The position numbers and the translations under genes are program-made. The notes under the pieces were generated by a model. The model searched no databases. It saw only the letters and a list, made by a program, of their open reading frames with translations, and had not been told where the DNA came from. Below are positions 1-9,218 of a DNA stretch of 64,000 nt, piece after piece; positions within the stretch are counted from its first letter, which is position 1; each line of letters starts with the position of its first letter. Source of the DNA: Larkinella sp051857545 (GTDB lineage: Bacteria > Bacteroidota > Bacteroidia > Cytophagales > Spirosomataceae). The stretch is from contig NZ_JBPZHB010000019.1 of assembly GCF_051857545.1 (NCBI RefSeq), positions 1 to 64,000 on the forward strand. Reading direction: 5' to 3'.

Positions 1-1
1 T

Positions 2-88
2 GCCAAAATCAAAGCGTTCCGGGCCCAGTTCAGAGGGGTAAGAAATGTGGAATTTTTCCTTTACAGACTAACTCAGTTATATGCTTAA
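2..88 (+). CDS. C-terminal end of an ISL3-type transposase, partial at left edge
   Basis: The first reading frame is open from the window edge to TAA at 86-88. Its 28 residues include AKIKAFRAQFRGV and FFLYRLTQLYA. From memory of the family, this is the characteristic tail of Bacteroidota ISL3/ISAon1-like transposases (an asparagine-phenylalanine-lysine-rich end following the DDE domain). The rest of the gene lies outside the window. The following 30-odd bases contain a segment (about 97-121, ending ttggtattgatcc) that could be the right end of the insertion sequence, but the opposite terminus is not visible, so this is only a suggestion. The fragment marks the left edge of an accessory zone that continues through the recombinase remnant. 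Confidence 0.6.
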   Translation, partial: AKIKAFRAQFRGVRNVEFFLYRLTQLYA

Positions 89-238
89 ACCAAGATGATC
101 CACAACTTTTGGTATTGATCCAATAAATCTGGGTACACCCTATTGTCATTTTTTCATACAAACAACATAATTGTTAAATCGGGGATTTTTTCTAAAATCT
201 TCCACTTAATCCAATTATGTTATGCTCTCGCGCAAAAA

Positions 239-1377
239 ATGCACGTTTTATTCAAGCGCCGACCTAATTCTACCGCCATTTACTGCCGCATCACCGTCAA
301 TGGCATTCATGCTACCTTGTTCTCGACTTTCATAAAAGTGCCGGTAGACCAATGGGATCAGAAGGCTCAGCGCATACTGGGCGATAGTCTGGCAAGTTGC
401 GATAATAACATGCGCCTGGATCAAATCAAGTCTGATATCACCCGACTCTTTTTGCAAGACAATGAATTGAGCTCACATGAGCTGGCGGCTCTGTATTTGC
501 AAAAAGACAAAGTCATTTTCTACTTCTCCGATATCGTGGACTTATTTGAAAAGGATTGCCGTTTGATCTATCGCAATCCGGAAACCCTACGCAGTTACCT
601 GACACGCATCGGAAATGTCCGAGCCTTCATTGAGGACCGGAAAATAAATAAGATGCAGGCTTTTCGCATCTCTCTATCAATTGCCCATGATTTTGTACGG
701 TTTATGAGAGAACGCAATTGCAGCCATCCCTACATCTCCCGCAATATCTATGTACTCAAAAATATTACCAGCAACGCGGCCAGTCGGGAGATCCTAAAAT
801 TGACCCCCTACTCAGTTTCAAATTTAAGAAGCGGGAAAAAGTGAACACGAACCACTTGGCGAAAAAGGAATTAACAACGTTGGAGACGTTTGCTTGGCGA
901 CCCAATCTTCAACGAATTGTTGATCTGTTTTTATTCTCCTGCTATACGGGTCTGCATTACGATGACGTGCAAACGCTGAAAGCAAATGAGATCGTCGACG
1001 GGATCGACGGTCGGGAATGGCTGATGAAGGCGCGGGTAAAATACACCGACAGCGATTTCTTCGGGGAACGGATTCAATGCGTGCCCTTGCACCCTAAAGC
1101 CAAAATATTGATTGAGAAATACGCAGGCGTAGAGAATCTGCCCAAAATTAGTAACGACAAATACAACGACTATCTCAAGCAAGTTCAGTACCTGGCCGAG
1201 ATCAGGATCAACTTGAGTGTAAAGATCGGCAGGAAAACACTTACGGATATTCTCCTGAATGCGTTAAATGCCAGTGAAGAAGCCGTTGCGGCCATGCTCG
1301 GCCACAGCTCAACCCGTTTCGTAAAATACTATGGCCGGGCGGATGAACGGCGCATTGCCAGCGAAGTGAAGGGGTAA
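239..1377 (+). pseudogene. Tyrosine recombinase (CTnDOT-like integrase) broken by a frameshift
   Basis: Two overlapping frames together make one Bacteroidota-type integrase of about 380 residues. The first half (from ATG 239, MHVLFKRRPN) has the arm-binding and core-binding segments. The second half carries the catalytic domain. The frame changes at the C-run 804-808: restoring one C joins EILKLTP to LLSFKFKKREKV, so a one-base deletion is the simplest explanation. Catalytic residues are atypical. The first Arg position reads TGLHYDDV (His), the HxxR box reads KIGR, and MLGHSSTRFVKYYGR keeps the late His and the tyrosine nucleophile. CTnDOT IntDOT is also known to lack the first Arg. ATG 239 is preferred to ATG 143 because homologous proteins begin near this motif. 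It is probably inactive, and no attachment site was recognised. Confidence 0.75.
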
Positions 1378-1395
1378 GGGGTACTTAATAGTTTT

Positions 1396-1426
1396 AGGAT
1401 GCCCGGTCACATTGGCCGGGTATCCT
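1396..1426 (+). terminator. Hairpin after the recombinase, possible terminator
   Basis: AGGAT/ATCCT and CCCGG/CCGGG arms enclose a short loop, about ten pairs with one internal mismatch. It begins 19 bases past the recombinase stop. There is no strong T-tract after it, so termination activity is uncertain. Confidence 0.35.
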
Positions 1427-1576
1427 GATATTCATTCTTCCCGATTCAATTGAAACGAGTCAATTAATCCCGGTCAAACAACTACCGTTTTCCGTTCTTT
1501 GAATGATTAACCGGGTTAATATTCACTATTGAGATATAAGAAGTTAGCTAAAGTCACTTTTTTAATCCCACGTTTG

Positions 1577-1690
1577 ATGGGCTTCGACAGCAGGCTGATA
1601 GTATTTAGTTTTTCCGGGGGCAAATCGTCGGCTATGATGTGCGACCTGCTTGAGACGTTGCCGGAATATTGGAATCGAAAGAAAACCTAG
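1577..1690 (+). pseudogene. PP-loop (PAPS-reductase-like) N-terminal remnant
   Basis: A 37-codon open stretch (ATG 1577 to TAG 1688-1690) encodes LIVFSFSGGKSSAMM followed by CDLLETLPEYWNRK. The SGGKSSAMM segment matches the ATP-pyrophosphatase PP-loop of the phosphoadenosine phosphosulfate reductase family, including phage and island versions whose N-terminus reads VSFSGGKTS. Only the first beta-strand, loop and helix remain. The sequence after the stop is AT-rich and shows no continuation. This is the only recognisable content of the gap 1378-1875. It is probably a leftover of the same mobile region as the recombinase, although a tiny functional peptide cannot be excluded. Confidence 0.5.
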
Positions 1691-1875
1691 GTATAAATAA
1701 CTTAATGTCTAATTTCAAAATACCTTCAATTATTATCTATTGACCTTTTATAAAATACTTTAATTAGGCTGAATTAGCAGTTTTATATATGATCGTTTGT
1801 TGAGAGTAGTCCTTAAAAAAGTGCATCCTAATAAGGCCCGATCGACCGAAATACCAAAAGACACCGGTTAATTCA

Positions 1876-4113
1876 TTACTCGTAGCTTGGTAAGAAAACG
1901 CTAAAAGTGGCTCCCTGACCGGACTGACTTGAGGCTGTAATAGCCCCCCCATGATTGGTCACCACCTTCTCACAAATCGCCAGCCCGATACCAGTGCCGG
2001 CAAACTTGCTTTTGTCATGCAAGCGCTGAAAGACCTGGAAAATGCGATCCAGATACTTCTCCTCAAAACCAATCCCGTTGTCCACTACGTCAATCCGATA
2101 ATAGCCGCTGACCGGTCGGAGGGGCGTAACCCCCTTTGGTAAATCACTTGCTAACACCCAACTCGACAGGATCTGAATCCTTGGATCAACGCCGGGCTTA
2201 ACAAACTTAAGGGCATTACTCAACAGGTTCTGGAACAACTGGCCTAGCTGGGCGGCATCGCCTGGTAACATAGGCAACGGCCCCACTTGAATCTGAGCTT
2301 CTGTTTGCTGAATCGTCCAGTCTAATGTATTGAGCACGGTGGCAACAATGGTTTGGAGAGAGACGGGAGCACTTTGGTCCCGAAGGGTGGAAATACGGGA
2401 GTAATTCAGCAGGTCCCGAATCAGCGTCGACATCCGAGAGGCCGATATTTGCATCCGCTCCAGATACATCAGTGCCTCAACAGTGGGGTCTGTTAAACAC
2501 GTTTTTAAGAGATCACCAAACTGCTGAATCTTGCGTAGAGGCTCTTGCAAATCGTGGCTGGCAATGAAGGCAAAGGTTTGTAGGTTGGCATTCGAGCGAA
2601 CCAACAAGCCATTGGATTCGGCTAAGGCTTGGTTATTGATCGCCAATTCGTGGTTAGCCGCAGCCAGCTCCTCCGTGCGCTGTTGCACCTGACTTTCCAA
2701 ATTCGCCAACAACTGCCGAAGCTGCTCCTCTCTTTGGGCCAGGGTGGTCTCGGTGCGGGACCGTTCCAGGACCGTCCAGGTACGTTCCGCCGTTTCCTGG
2801 ATCAATTCAACCTCCGACAAAGTCCAGGAGCGGGCCTGGATACTAAGTATCGTCAGCGTGGCAACCCACTGCTGTTTCTTAACCAGAGGAACGGTGATAT
2901 AGGCTCCAATCTGAGCGGCTTGCAGTTCCGCTCGTTCGGCCAGTGTATGGACGGGATCAATGGCCACATCGGCAACTACCTGCACCTGACCCCCTCGGTC
3001 GGAAACAAGTGATTTTACGCCCAAGGTCATTGAGCGAAAGGTATCCATCCGGAGTGGTTGATGGCTGCCATGGACCGCGTGAATGATCACTTCCTGCCCG
3101 GTCATTGGTATAAACTGAATCTGGGTATTGCCAAGGTATTGCTCCAGCAACCGGACGGACGTCGTTTGGATCTCAATCGGATCCGCTAAGGCCTGCAGCG
3201 CATCACTCAGGGCGAGTAAAAATGCCTGTTTCTCCTGGTTTTGGCGTAGCGCTGTCGTCAGCTCATATTCAGCTGTTATATCCAGATTTGTCCCCATCAG
3301 TTCCACGGGGCGTCCCTTCGGGTCGGTTACCACATGGAAACGGGAGCGAATATGGTGGACGCTTTGGTCCGGATGGATGACCCGATAGCTCAGGCCGAAG
3401 GGTAGGCCCCGGGCGATACCCGCCATCACCTCGGCTTCCGTGTGGGCCAAATCGTCGGGATGAATGCTGGACATCTGTGCCTGGGCTACGTTGGCTAGAT
3501 GTCCCGGAGCCAGACCGATTAGCTCCGCTCCCCGTACATCCAGATACCCCTCATTGGTCAGCAGGTTCCAACTCCAGGTGCCCAGTTGGGCAATATCCAG
3601 GGCCAACTGTAGGCTGACTTTGCTTTGTTGCTGGGATTCTTGGGCCTGTCGACGGGCGGTGATGTCGTCATAATGGACCACAAACTGGTCATTGCCATAA
3701 AAAAAGGCCGTCATTTCAAACCAGCGGTCCAATCCAGGCATGAACCGCTCAAAGCGAATAGTTTGTCCGCTATCGATGAGCTGCTGGTAGGTGTCGAACC
3801 ACGCTGGGTCAAGAGCGGGGAATACATCCCGAGCCGTTTTGCCAACTGCCTCTTGAGGATGGACACCGGTGAGTTTCTCAAATGCCGGGTTCAGCTCCAG
3901 GAATCGGCAATCGATCATTTTACCGGTTTGATCCTTAATGGTTTGGCAAAGGGCAAAGCCGGTGTTTATAGCCTCGAAGAGTCGGCGGTATTTTTGGTCT
4001 GACCAGTCCGGGCCTTGGGTGTTCTCTACCGCCTGGTGGCTTAGAGGTGAATCTGTAGGCTGAGCTAGATGCTGTTTGCTCATGGAAATCGGAAAAGAGC
4101 CTTTGATAGCCAT
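1876..4113 (-). CDS. Cytoplasmic PAS-PAS-GAF sensor histidine kinase
   Basis: A 745-residue protein without signal peptide or membrane segment. Order: PAS about 40-155, PAS about 165-285, GAF about 290-450, a coiled coil about 450-515 (QRTEELAAANHELA), HisKA with phospho-acceptor His520 in FIASHDLQEPLRK, then HATPase with the N box NLLSNALKF, G1 DNGIGF and G2 GTGIGLAICEK. This H-box belongs to the large Bacteroidota/cyanobacterial group of soluble PAS kinases that sense an intracellular signal. No response regulator gene is adjacent, so it is an orphan kinase. A close paralogue is encoded at 11257-12468, with the same kinase core and one PAS domain. A second Met at residue 11 could be the start. 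The gene stands alone, separated by 239 bases from the IS element. Confidence 0.9.
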   Translation of the reverse strand: MAIKGSFPISMSKQHLAQPTDSPLSHQAVENTQGPDWSDQKYRRLFEAINTGFALCQTIKDQTGKMIDCRFLELNPAFEKLTGVHPQEAVGKTARDVFPALDPAWFDTYQQLIDSGQTIRFERFMPGLDRWFEMTAFFYGNDQFVVHYDDITARRQAQESQQQSKVSLQLALDIAQLGTWSWNLLTNEGYLDVRGAELIGLAPGHLANVAQAQMSSIHPDDLAHTEAEVMAGIARGLPFGLSYRVIHPDQSVHHIRSRFHVVTDPKGRPVELMGTNLDITAEYELTTALRQNQEKQAFLLALSDALQALADPIEIQTTSVRLLEQYLGNTQIQFIPMTGQEVIIHAVHGSHQPLRMDTFRSMTLGVKSLVSDRGGQVQVVADVAIDPVHTLAERAELQAAQIGAYITVPLVKKQQWVATLTILSIQARSWTLSEVELIQETAERTWTVLERSRTETTLAQREEQLRQLLANLESQVQQRTEELAAANHELAINNQALAESNGLLVRSNANLQTFAFIASHDLQEPLRKIQQFGDLLKTCLTDPTVEALMYLERMQISASRMSTLIRDLLNYSRISTLRDQSAPVSLQTIVATVLNTLDWTIQQTEAQIQVGPLPMLPGDAAQLGQLFQNLLSNALKFVKPGVDPRIQILSSWVLASDLPKGVTPLRPVSGYYRIDVVDNGIGFEEKYLDRIFQVFQRLHDKSKFAGTGIGLAICEKVVTNHGGAITASSQSGQGATFSVFLPSYE

Positions 4114-4352
4114 CTTTTATGGAAGCCAAAGTTAGGCTTAATTTTCTATTTACCAGAACCAGTTAGGTTTTGGTCGTTGAGGGGAGTAGGTTGGATTACC
4201 ATTCAAATATGCCCGTTTCCACGAGACAATAGACTAACCAGCCATGTGGCCTTCTTGGGCTAAATTCATCAGTCTCACATTGCCATCTCTCGAATCAATC
4301 GCAACGGCGCACCGCGTTCCATTTTCAGTACAACAGATGAGTTTGTGACATA

Positions 4353-5268
4353 GAAGCTGTTTAGACTTTTTCTTTTTTGTTGATTTTGCGTAAAAATAAG
4401 ACCGCAAAGGCGATCCAATGGAAGGCTGCCCAATTGGCCGCTTTGCATTCAAATCGAACCAAAAGTGCCTTAAAACTATCTAACCAAGCATTCGCCCGTT
4501 CAATAACCGTTCTACGTCGATATAGCATTTCATCAAAGTAGTGATCTTGCTGCGGCTGCTTTTTTGCATTCCGAGTATTGGGTTTAATGTTAGTTTCTAT
4601 CTCGTAGTCAGCGCATTTTTGACGCAAATCTTGCGAATCAAATCCAGGGTCTGCATTGAGAAAAAGCCCTTTCAAAGGAATGCCAGTGGCTGTTAAGACT
4701 TGGCACAGTTCATCAAACAAGCTTTGTATTTCAAACAGGTCGTGGTGATTACCCTCCTGGGGTGACGATATAGCCATCATAACACCTTGGTTATCAGACA
4801 AAAATAAGCAATTCGTAGTATTGGCTGACTTTCTGGCCTGATAACCAATCGATTGTCCGCCATTTTTAGCGGGCGTATGACTGCCATCCTATTGCATGCA
4901 GGAAAGGTCTAAATACCGTCGGTTCGCTTTTAACAGTTCGATCCACATCCGTTGCCAGCAGCCCTGCTTGGTCCATTTATTAAAATAGTAGAACACGCCC
5001 TGCCAAGTCAATAACTGACCGGAAAAGAATTGTTTAACGGGTAACTCTCGCCATTGACATCCTGTTTTCAATCGATGAAGAATGGCTTCAACCACTTCCC
5101 CAAGAGGTACTTTACTTTCAAAACCACGTTTCCCCACACTCAGATGCGGTAAAATCCACGTCTGGATGGTATGTTTACTTAAGATTCCCACTGGTTTGCT
5201 ATTTTATGATTCGACACCACAAAACTCAAACTCTGTTGGGAATCTTTTACATTAGTCTAAACAAATTC
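4353..5268 (-). mobile_element. IS5-like insertion sequence with imperfect terminal repeats
   Basis: The 916-bp element is bounded by inverted ends: gaagctgtttagact at 4353-4367, and the complement of 5254-5268, gaatttgtttagact (13 of 15 identical). These enclose one transposase reading frame on the - strand, whose TAA stop lies inside the left end. This layout and size fit the small IS5/IS1182-like elements of Bacteroidota. I could not see a convincing target-site duplication in the flanks (gacata on the left, actata on the right). The right end stops 19 bases before the ATG of the lipoprotein gene at 5288, so the insertion replaced that gene's upstream region. The 239 bases to its left contain no recognisable gene. 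Confidence 0.75.
4361..5191 (-). pseudogene. IS5-family DDE transposase with in-frame amber stop
   Basis: A single frame of 277 codons runs from ATG 5191 to TAA 4361-4363 and is interrupted only by TAG at 4889-4891. Both halves and the interval are in the same frame: ...DLSCMQ, stop, DGSHTPAKNGG..., then LFLSDNQGV. The N-terminal part holds the DUF4096-like segment (GCQWRELP). Downstream, DGSHTPAK contains the first catalytic Asp, NADPGFDSQ contains the second, and RRRTVIERANAWL holds the final Glu in the usual Y-R-E-like helix. Relatives usually have a sense codon, often Leu, where the amber lies. IS5 elements with two frames use a shift, not a stop, so a nonsense mutation is more likely than programmed decoding. 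Confidence 0.8.
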
Positions 5269-5287
5269 ACTATATAAAATAGAACTT

Positions 5288-5722
5288 ATGAATCTACTTC
5301 TCATTTTTTTTATTGAATTTGTATGCGTCTTTTTTTTTAGTTGCTCTAAATCCGGAGGCCCTGATATCTCTGAACGGTATTTCGGGACTTACGCTGTTAA
5401 AATGAATACTGATCTTATGGATCCTTCAACAGGTAATCATTTTTTTGCCAAAGATTCATTCCTGCTAATCGTTGATAAGTCTACTACTAGTTCAGAAATC
5501 AGTTTTACATGTCAAGATAGTTGGACTGGTGTTCTCAATAAAAATAAATTTATCATTACTCCACATATTTCTAAGCGAACCTATGGTGATATCATATCTC
5601 AATCATACGAAGTTTCAGGTTCTGGATCATTTAGTGGAGACAGTATTTATTATATCGAAAATTTAGTATGGGGTGGTTTTGGGTTGCGCGGTAAGAGTCA
5701 AATCGTAGGTGTGAAGCAATAG
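5288..5722 (+). CDS. Small lipoprotein of unknown function
   Basis: 144 residues. The N-terminus is a hydrophobic signal rich in Phe ending in the lipobox FFSC, so Cys19 would be lipidated. The mature part (about 125 residues) begins SKSGGPDISERYFGTY and is rich in Ser, Thr and Tyr with alternating hydrophobics, suggesting a small beta-rich domain as in many Bacteroidota lipoproteins of the lipocalin-like type. I recognise no family. Its base composition is AT-rich compared with the EPS genes, like the neighbouring IS and the next lipoprotein, suggesting acquired DNA. Because the IS ends 19 bases upstream, its native promoter is probably lost or supplied by the IS end. Confidence 0.6.
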   Translation: MNLLLIFFIEFVCVFFFSCSKSGGPDISERYFGTYAVKMNTDLMDPSTGNHFFAKDSFLLIVDKSTTSSEISFTCQDSWTGVLNKNKFIITPHISKRTYGDIISQSYEVSGSGSFSGDSIYYIENLVWGGFGLRGKSQIVGVKQ

Positions 5723-5851
5723 ATACATACTAAAAAAAGGCTAATTGATGGAAACTGTACCCTCTCCGTAGAAGTTCAATTTCTTCAGAAGTTCTTCTTT
5801 GATATTTAATAAAGAAAACCTCCATTTTTCAAACACACGTTTTATGGACTT

Positions 5852-6199
5852 TCACTCTTTCACGATCTGAGTAGGGACTAATGGGTAGATAGTCGTAAAA
5901 TTATCTACACCTGGTATATAGCATGGCGACTTCTTTTGGCCACTAAGGATAAAGTTGTACGTGGTAGAAGGTTGCCAGATAGGATCAACCAAGGTAGTGT
6001 CACAAAGCTTTACCGGTACAATATGACTGGAATTTTTAGGATCAATATAAAGGAAGGTACCATGTCCTGAATAAGAGGCTTTTACCTTAACTAATTCCTG
6101 ATAAATCTTGCTGTTACAGCCGCATTCTGGTGTGATGTCTTTCTTATTACAGGATACCAATAAAGTTAAGATCACTATAACAAAGGTTGACTGTCTCAT
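5852..6199 (-). CDS. Small lipoprotein with Cys-rich N-terminal segment
   Basis: 115 residues starting MRQSTFVIVILTLLVSC, a lipoprotein signal with Cys17 as lipidated residue, followed by NKKDITPECGCNSK. The rest contains SYSGHGTFLYI and a C-terminal stretch with Cys at CDTTL and SPCYIP. It is a secreted, membrane-anchored protein of unknown function. Small Bacteroidota lipoproteins with this early CGC motif are common but uncharacterised. It is convergent with the preceding lipoprotein gene and divergent from the FISUMP gene, sharing a 173-base upstream region. Confidence 0.6.
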   Translation of the reverse strand: MRQSTFVIVILTLLVSCNKKDITPECGCNSKIYQELVKVKASYSGHGTFLYIDPKNSSHIVPVKLCDTTLVDPIWQPSTTYNFILSGQKKSPCYIPGVDNFTTIYPLVPTQIVKE

Positions 6200-6372
6200 T
6201 GCGCTAAAGGGTTTGATCTTGTAGACCTAAAAAGGGTATAATCCGTTGTAAGGCAGTTGAAAATTAATCAATTATGATTGTAAAGAATTCGTCCATTTTT
6301 GGAAAGATCTCTTACGACTGAATGCTTTTAGTTAAGCCTTATGATGACAACGCTAAACCTGAAATAACATTG

Positions 6373-7008
6373 ATGAAACAATACATCGCTACCGTACTTG
6401 CTGCCTTGTATTTTAGTCAGGTGGGAATTGCCCAATTTACCGGTACCTTCACTGACTTGCGTGATGGTCAGACGTATAAAACGATCAGCTTTAAAGAAGC
6501 TTCGACGGGCAAAACCGTTACCTGGATGGCACAAAACCTGAACTACAAAGTTGAAGGTAGCTATGCTTATGATGACAATGAGAATAATCGAAAAGAGCTG
6601 GGCTTGCTTTACACCTGGGAGGCAGCGAAAAAAGCCTGTCCCAGCGGTTGGCATTTACCAACGGATAGTGAATGGTCTCTGCTGGTAAGCCAATTTGGCG
6701 GAACTGACCAGGCCGGTGAAGCTCTAAAAAGCGTCAAAGGCTGGAATGAAAACGGTAACGGCACTAACAGCAGCGGTTTTAACGCCCTTCCAGCAGGTAT
6801 CCGCAGAAAAGGTAGTTATGAAGTCCTGGGTACTCTCGGATTCTTTTGGACGTCCTCCCCAGCGGGCGCGGAAGGTAAGGCCTGGGGATGGAACTTTCAC
6901 TATGGTGGTCCTCCCAGTAGCAATAAACAGAATTTAAAAAAAGCGTTTCGATTCGATGCCGATGTTGCCGGCGGTGTCTCGGTTCGTTGTGTTGGGGATA
7001 TAAGATAA
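6373..7008 (+). CDS. Secreted FISUMP-domain protein
   Basis: I place the start at ATG 6373 because MKQYIATVLAALYFSQVGIAQ is a clean signal peptide. The upstream frame to 6322 is hydrophilic. The mature 190 residues match the Fibrobacter succinogenes major paralogous (FISUMP) domain: DGQTYKTI, the WMAQNLNY motif, GLLYTWEAA, the ACPSGWHLPTDSEW core, the GFNALPAG segment and a C-terminal SVRCVGD. FISUMP proteins are secreted lectin-like or C-type-lectin-fold proteins found in very variable numbers in Bacteroidota and Fibrobacterota, and their ligand is unknown. The domain is complete here and there is no sorting domain, so the protein is probably periplasmic or released. It is a single-gene unit. 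Confidence 0.85.
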   Translation: MKQYIATVLAALYFSQVGIAQFTGTFTDLRDGQTYKTISFKEASTGKTVTWMAQNLNYKVEGSYAYDDNENNRKELGLLYTWEAAKKACPSGWHLPTDSEWSLLVSQFGGTDQAGEALKSVKGWNENGNGTNSSGFNALPAGIRRKGSYEVLGTLGFFWTSSPAGAEGKAWGWNFHYGGPPSSNKQNLKKAFRFDADVAGGVSVRCVGDIR

Positions 7009-7456
7009 TTGCCACGGTTATGGACACGAAAACAGAACCATACCCAAAGGAATCAGAAAAAAACCCGGATGCCCCTGGGAGGAAGGGCGAGACTATGAGA
7101 TAAACTACTTTGAATCAATTAAACCATCTATTATTAAGGTTGCCCGCGATCACTACGATGGCTCTTTCTATAAAGGAACCAAAGCTCAGCAATGAAAACA
7201 GCAAGAAGAATGAATCGAGAAACATCCATATGAGAACAGGGTTTGTGAAAAATTACCACGAAATTATCAGAAATGCAAAATCAAGCGATTACAAAAGGAG
7301 GCAATTGATATAAACCAAACCTCCGTTTTATCAACCAATAAATAAACCTCATATTCTCGTCTTTTCCTGCCCCTTCTTCGGCTTTCAATCAACTTAAACG
7401 AAGTTTTCATAAACATGCATTCTACCGCTAAGGCCACGTAAGGAATTCACAAAACG
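7009..7456. other. Intergenic stretch without a supported gene
   Basis: Between the FISUMP gene and the beta-helix gene. One frame is open from about 7003 to 7192 without an ATG start (it includes the words GCPWEEGRDYEINYFES). A second frame from 7110 has a poor composition. Neither resembles a family I know. This may be the decayed end of a gene. No hairpin with a T-tract was seen. Confidence 0.4.
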
Positions 7457-9106
7457 TCACCGACCTACGTCCAACTTTACATCTCTGAACATCAACGGGT
7501 TATCGCTAATCCTAAGCGCTTTTCCGCTGGTAGTGGTCACGTTCCGGAGAATGACCTCTTTAGTTTTGACATAGGGGAATTTCTCCTGATAGGAATGGTC
7601 GGTCATTTCCGGATTGAAATTGGCGAAAATGGCGGGGCCCTGGTAATTATCGGGATGCCGGGAGTCCTCTATCCGGAGATTTTCAATCGTAATGCGTTCC
7701 GGCATGTAGCAGGTGTAGCCAAAATCATGCTGACCGGAGTTGAATCCGTTGATCAGAGCCGAACTGATGGGTTTGCCATCTGCCGGTACGAAAACACAGT
7801 TGCGAATTACGAGTTCTCCCTGCCAGGTACTCCCGTAGTCGGAGCGCAGATTGACGATGCTTCTGCCGCGGATGGTGCAGTTCTCCACCAGCAAGAGTCC
7901 AGTGCCGATGGCATTGATTCCCATATGCCCCAGGGTCGAGTTGCGGATGGTGGCATTGGCAACCCCCTGGTGGGCATCAAACCGGGAGAGCGTACACTGG
8001 TCATATAGCAGGTTTTTGCAGAAGTTAGAGCCCAGAATCCCCCAGTATCGGTTGTCGTTGATGTCATTGGTTTGGCTGCAGTTCACGAAAGACACGTTCA
8101 GTGCGCGATTGGCCGAAAGGTCGTACGTACCCATCGTGACCGGCTTTCCGGCCGCGCCAATGGTGCTGTAGGTCCGGTGTCCGGTCAGGATGGTGTTTTT
8201 AATCGTTACATAGGAACAGTCTCCGATGTTGATAAAACCGCCATAGGGCGCGCCGTGGTCTTCTTCGCCCCTAATGCGGTGTTCCAGCCCTTCCACCAGC
8301 ACATTGGACCGCCGGATGGCAATGTTTCGGTTGTAATAGGTATACTTCGATTCGGCTTTGTTGGCAATGGTGATGAATCGTCCACCGGTAATCTTTAGCG
8401 GTTTCTCATCGATGGGCAGCGCGGTGATTTCCGTAATCTGGTCGAAATCCCAGATGATCGGAGCGTTCTTATCCACGTTGCCCTGTTTGTCGACCACAAA
8501 AATATCGGTTTGCGACGATCCCTTGTTTTGATTGAGCCCAAACCGAATGTATTGTTTTACGTTCGAATTGGTGACCGTAATCAGACAGGGACCCGGCAAA
8601 GAAGCATCGATTTTTTCCTGATTTCTCTTCAGCGAAGGTATCGTTTCCAGTTTAAACGGTTTAAGGTCTGAGCCAACCGTGAAAACAGACGCATTGCGAT
8701 TTTCCACTTCCGTATCGTCAATGATGAACGCTGCCGTACCGAAATCGGTATCCGTTCGGATGACCGCATTGCGCTCTTTCCCCCCCATATAGTAGGTTGC
8801 GCCCTCATCGGCTTTCACCAAAAGACCGTGCAAATTGGCAAAGGCATGGGTGGCAGCGATCGCGTCGGAATCATCGATTTTGCCCTTGCCGCTGGCACCG
8901 AAGTTGCTGTAACGCACCAATCCGGCGGCTTTAAACCGGCGGACCTCCTTCGGGTGCACATTCACGTGTACGGATCCGTTTTCCGAATATACCCGGATTT
9001 TCTCCTTTTGAGAGGTAATTACGACACCGTCCAGCGATTCTTTACTTTGCCCAGTTGCCACTAAGGCACTGCTAGAAAACAGGAACACCGGGAGTACAAA
9101 CTTCAT
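7457..9106 (-). CDS. Secreted right-handed beta-helix protein (pectate-lyase-3-like fold)
   Basis: 549 residues from ATG 9106, chosen because MKFVLPVFLFSSSALVATGQ is a signal peptide. An ATG 24 bases upstream is also possible. After a short N-terminal domain the sequence NFGASGKGKIDDSDAI marks the typical entry of parallel beta-helix hydrolases and lyases of the pectate-lyase-3/GH28/GH55 superfamily. The remainder shows coil-like repeats rich in Asn and Ile (NATIRNSTLGHMGI, LVENCTIRGRS, ELVIRNCVF). I could not assign catalytic residues of a specific family, so a polysaccharide lyase, a glycosidase or a non-catalytic binding protein are all possible. It is a single gene on the - strand with no SusC/SusD partners nearby, so it is not part of an evident polysaccharide utilisation locus. 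Confidence 0.75.
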   Translation of the reverse strand: MKFVLPVFLFSSSALVATGQSKESLDGVVITSQKEKIRVYSENGSVHVNVHPKEVRRFKAAGLVRYSNFGASGKGKIDDSDAIAATHAFANLHGLLVKADEGATYYMGGKERNAVIRTDTDFGTAAFIIDDTEVENRNASVFTVGSDLKPFKLETIPSLKRNQEKIDASLPGPCLITVTNSNVKQYIRFGLNQNKGSSQTDIFVVDKQGNVDKNAPIIWDFDQITEITALPIDEKPLKITGGRFITIANKAESKYTYYNRNIAIRRSNVLVEGLEHRIRGEEDHGAPYGGFINIGDCSYVTIKNTILTGHRTYSTIGAAGKPVTMGTYDLSANRALNVSFVNCSQTNDINDNRYWGILGSNFCKNLLYDQCTLSRFDAHQGVANATIRNSTLGHMGINAIGTGLLLVENCTIRGRSIVNLRSDYGSTWQGELVIRNCVFVPADGKPISSALINGFNSGQHDFGYTCYMPERITIENLRIEDSRHPDNYQGPAIFANFNPEMTDHSYQEKFPYVKTKEVILRNVTTTSGKALRISDNPLMFRDVKLDVGR

Positions 9107-9218
9107 TATGCGGTTTAGGATCATTGTCATTTATGTCAAAAAAAGTAACTTACAGGCGGGCAAGGTTGGCAAAAATGGGCCAGGAATTTTACCGCACGGT
9201 GGCGGCCCCGTATCATAA

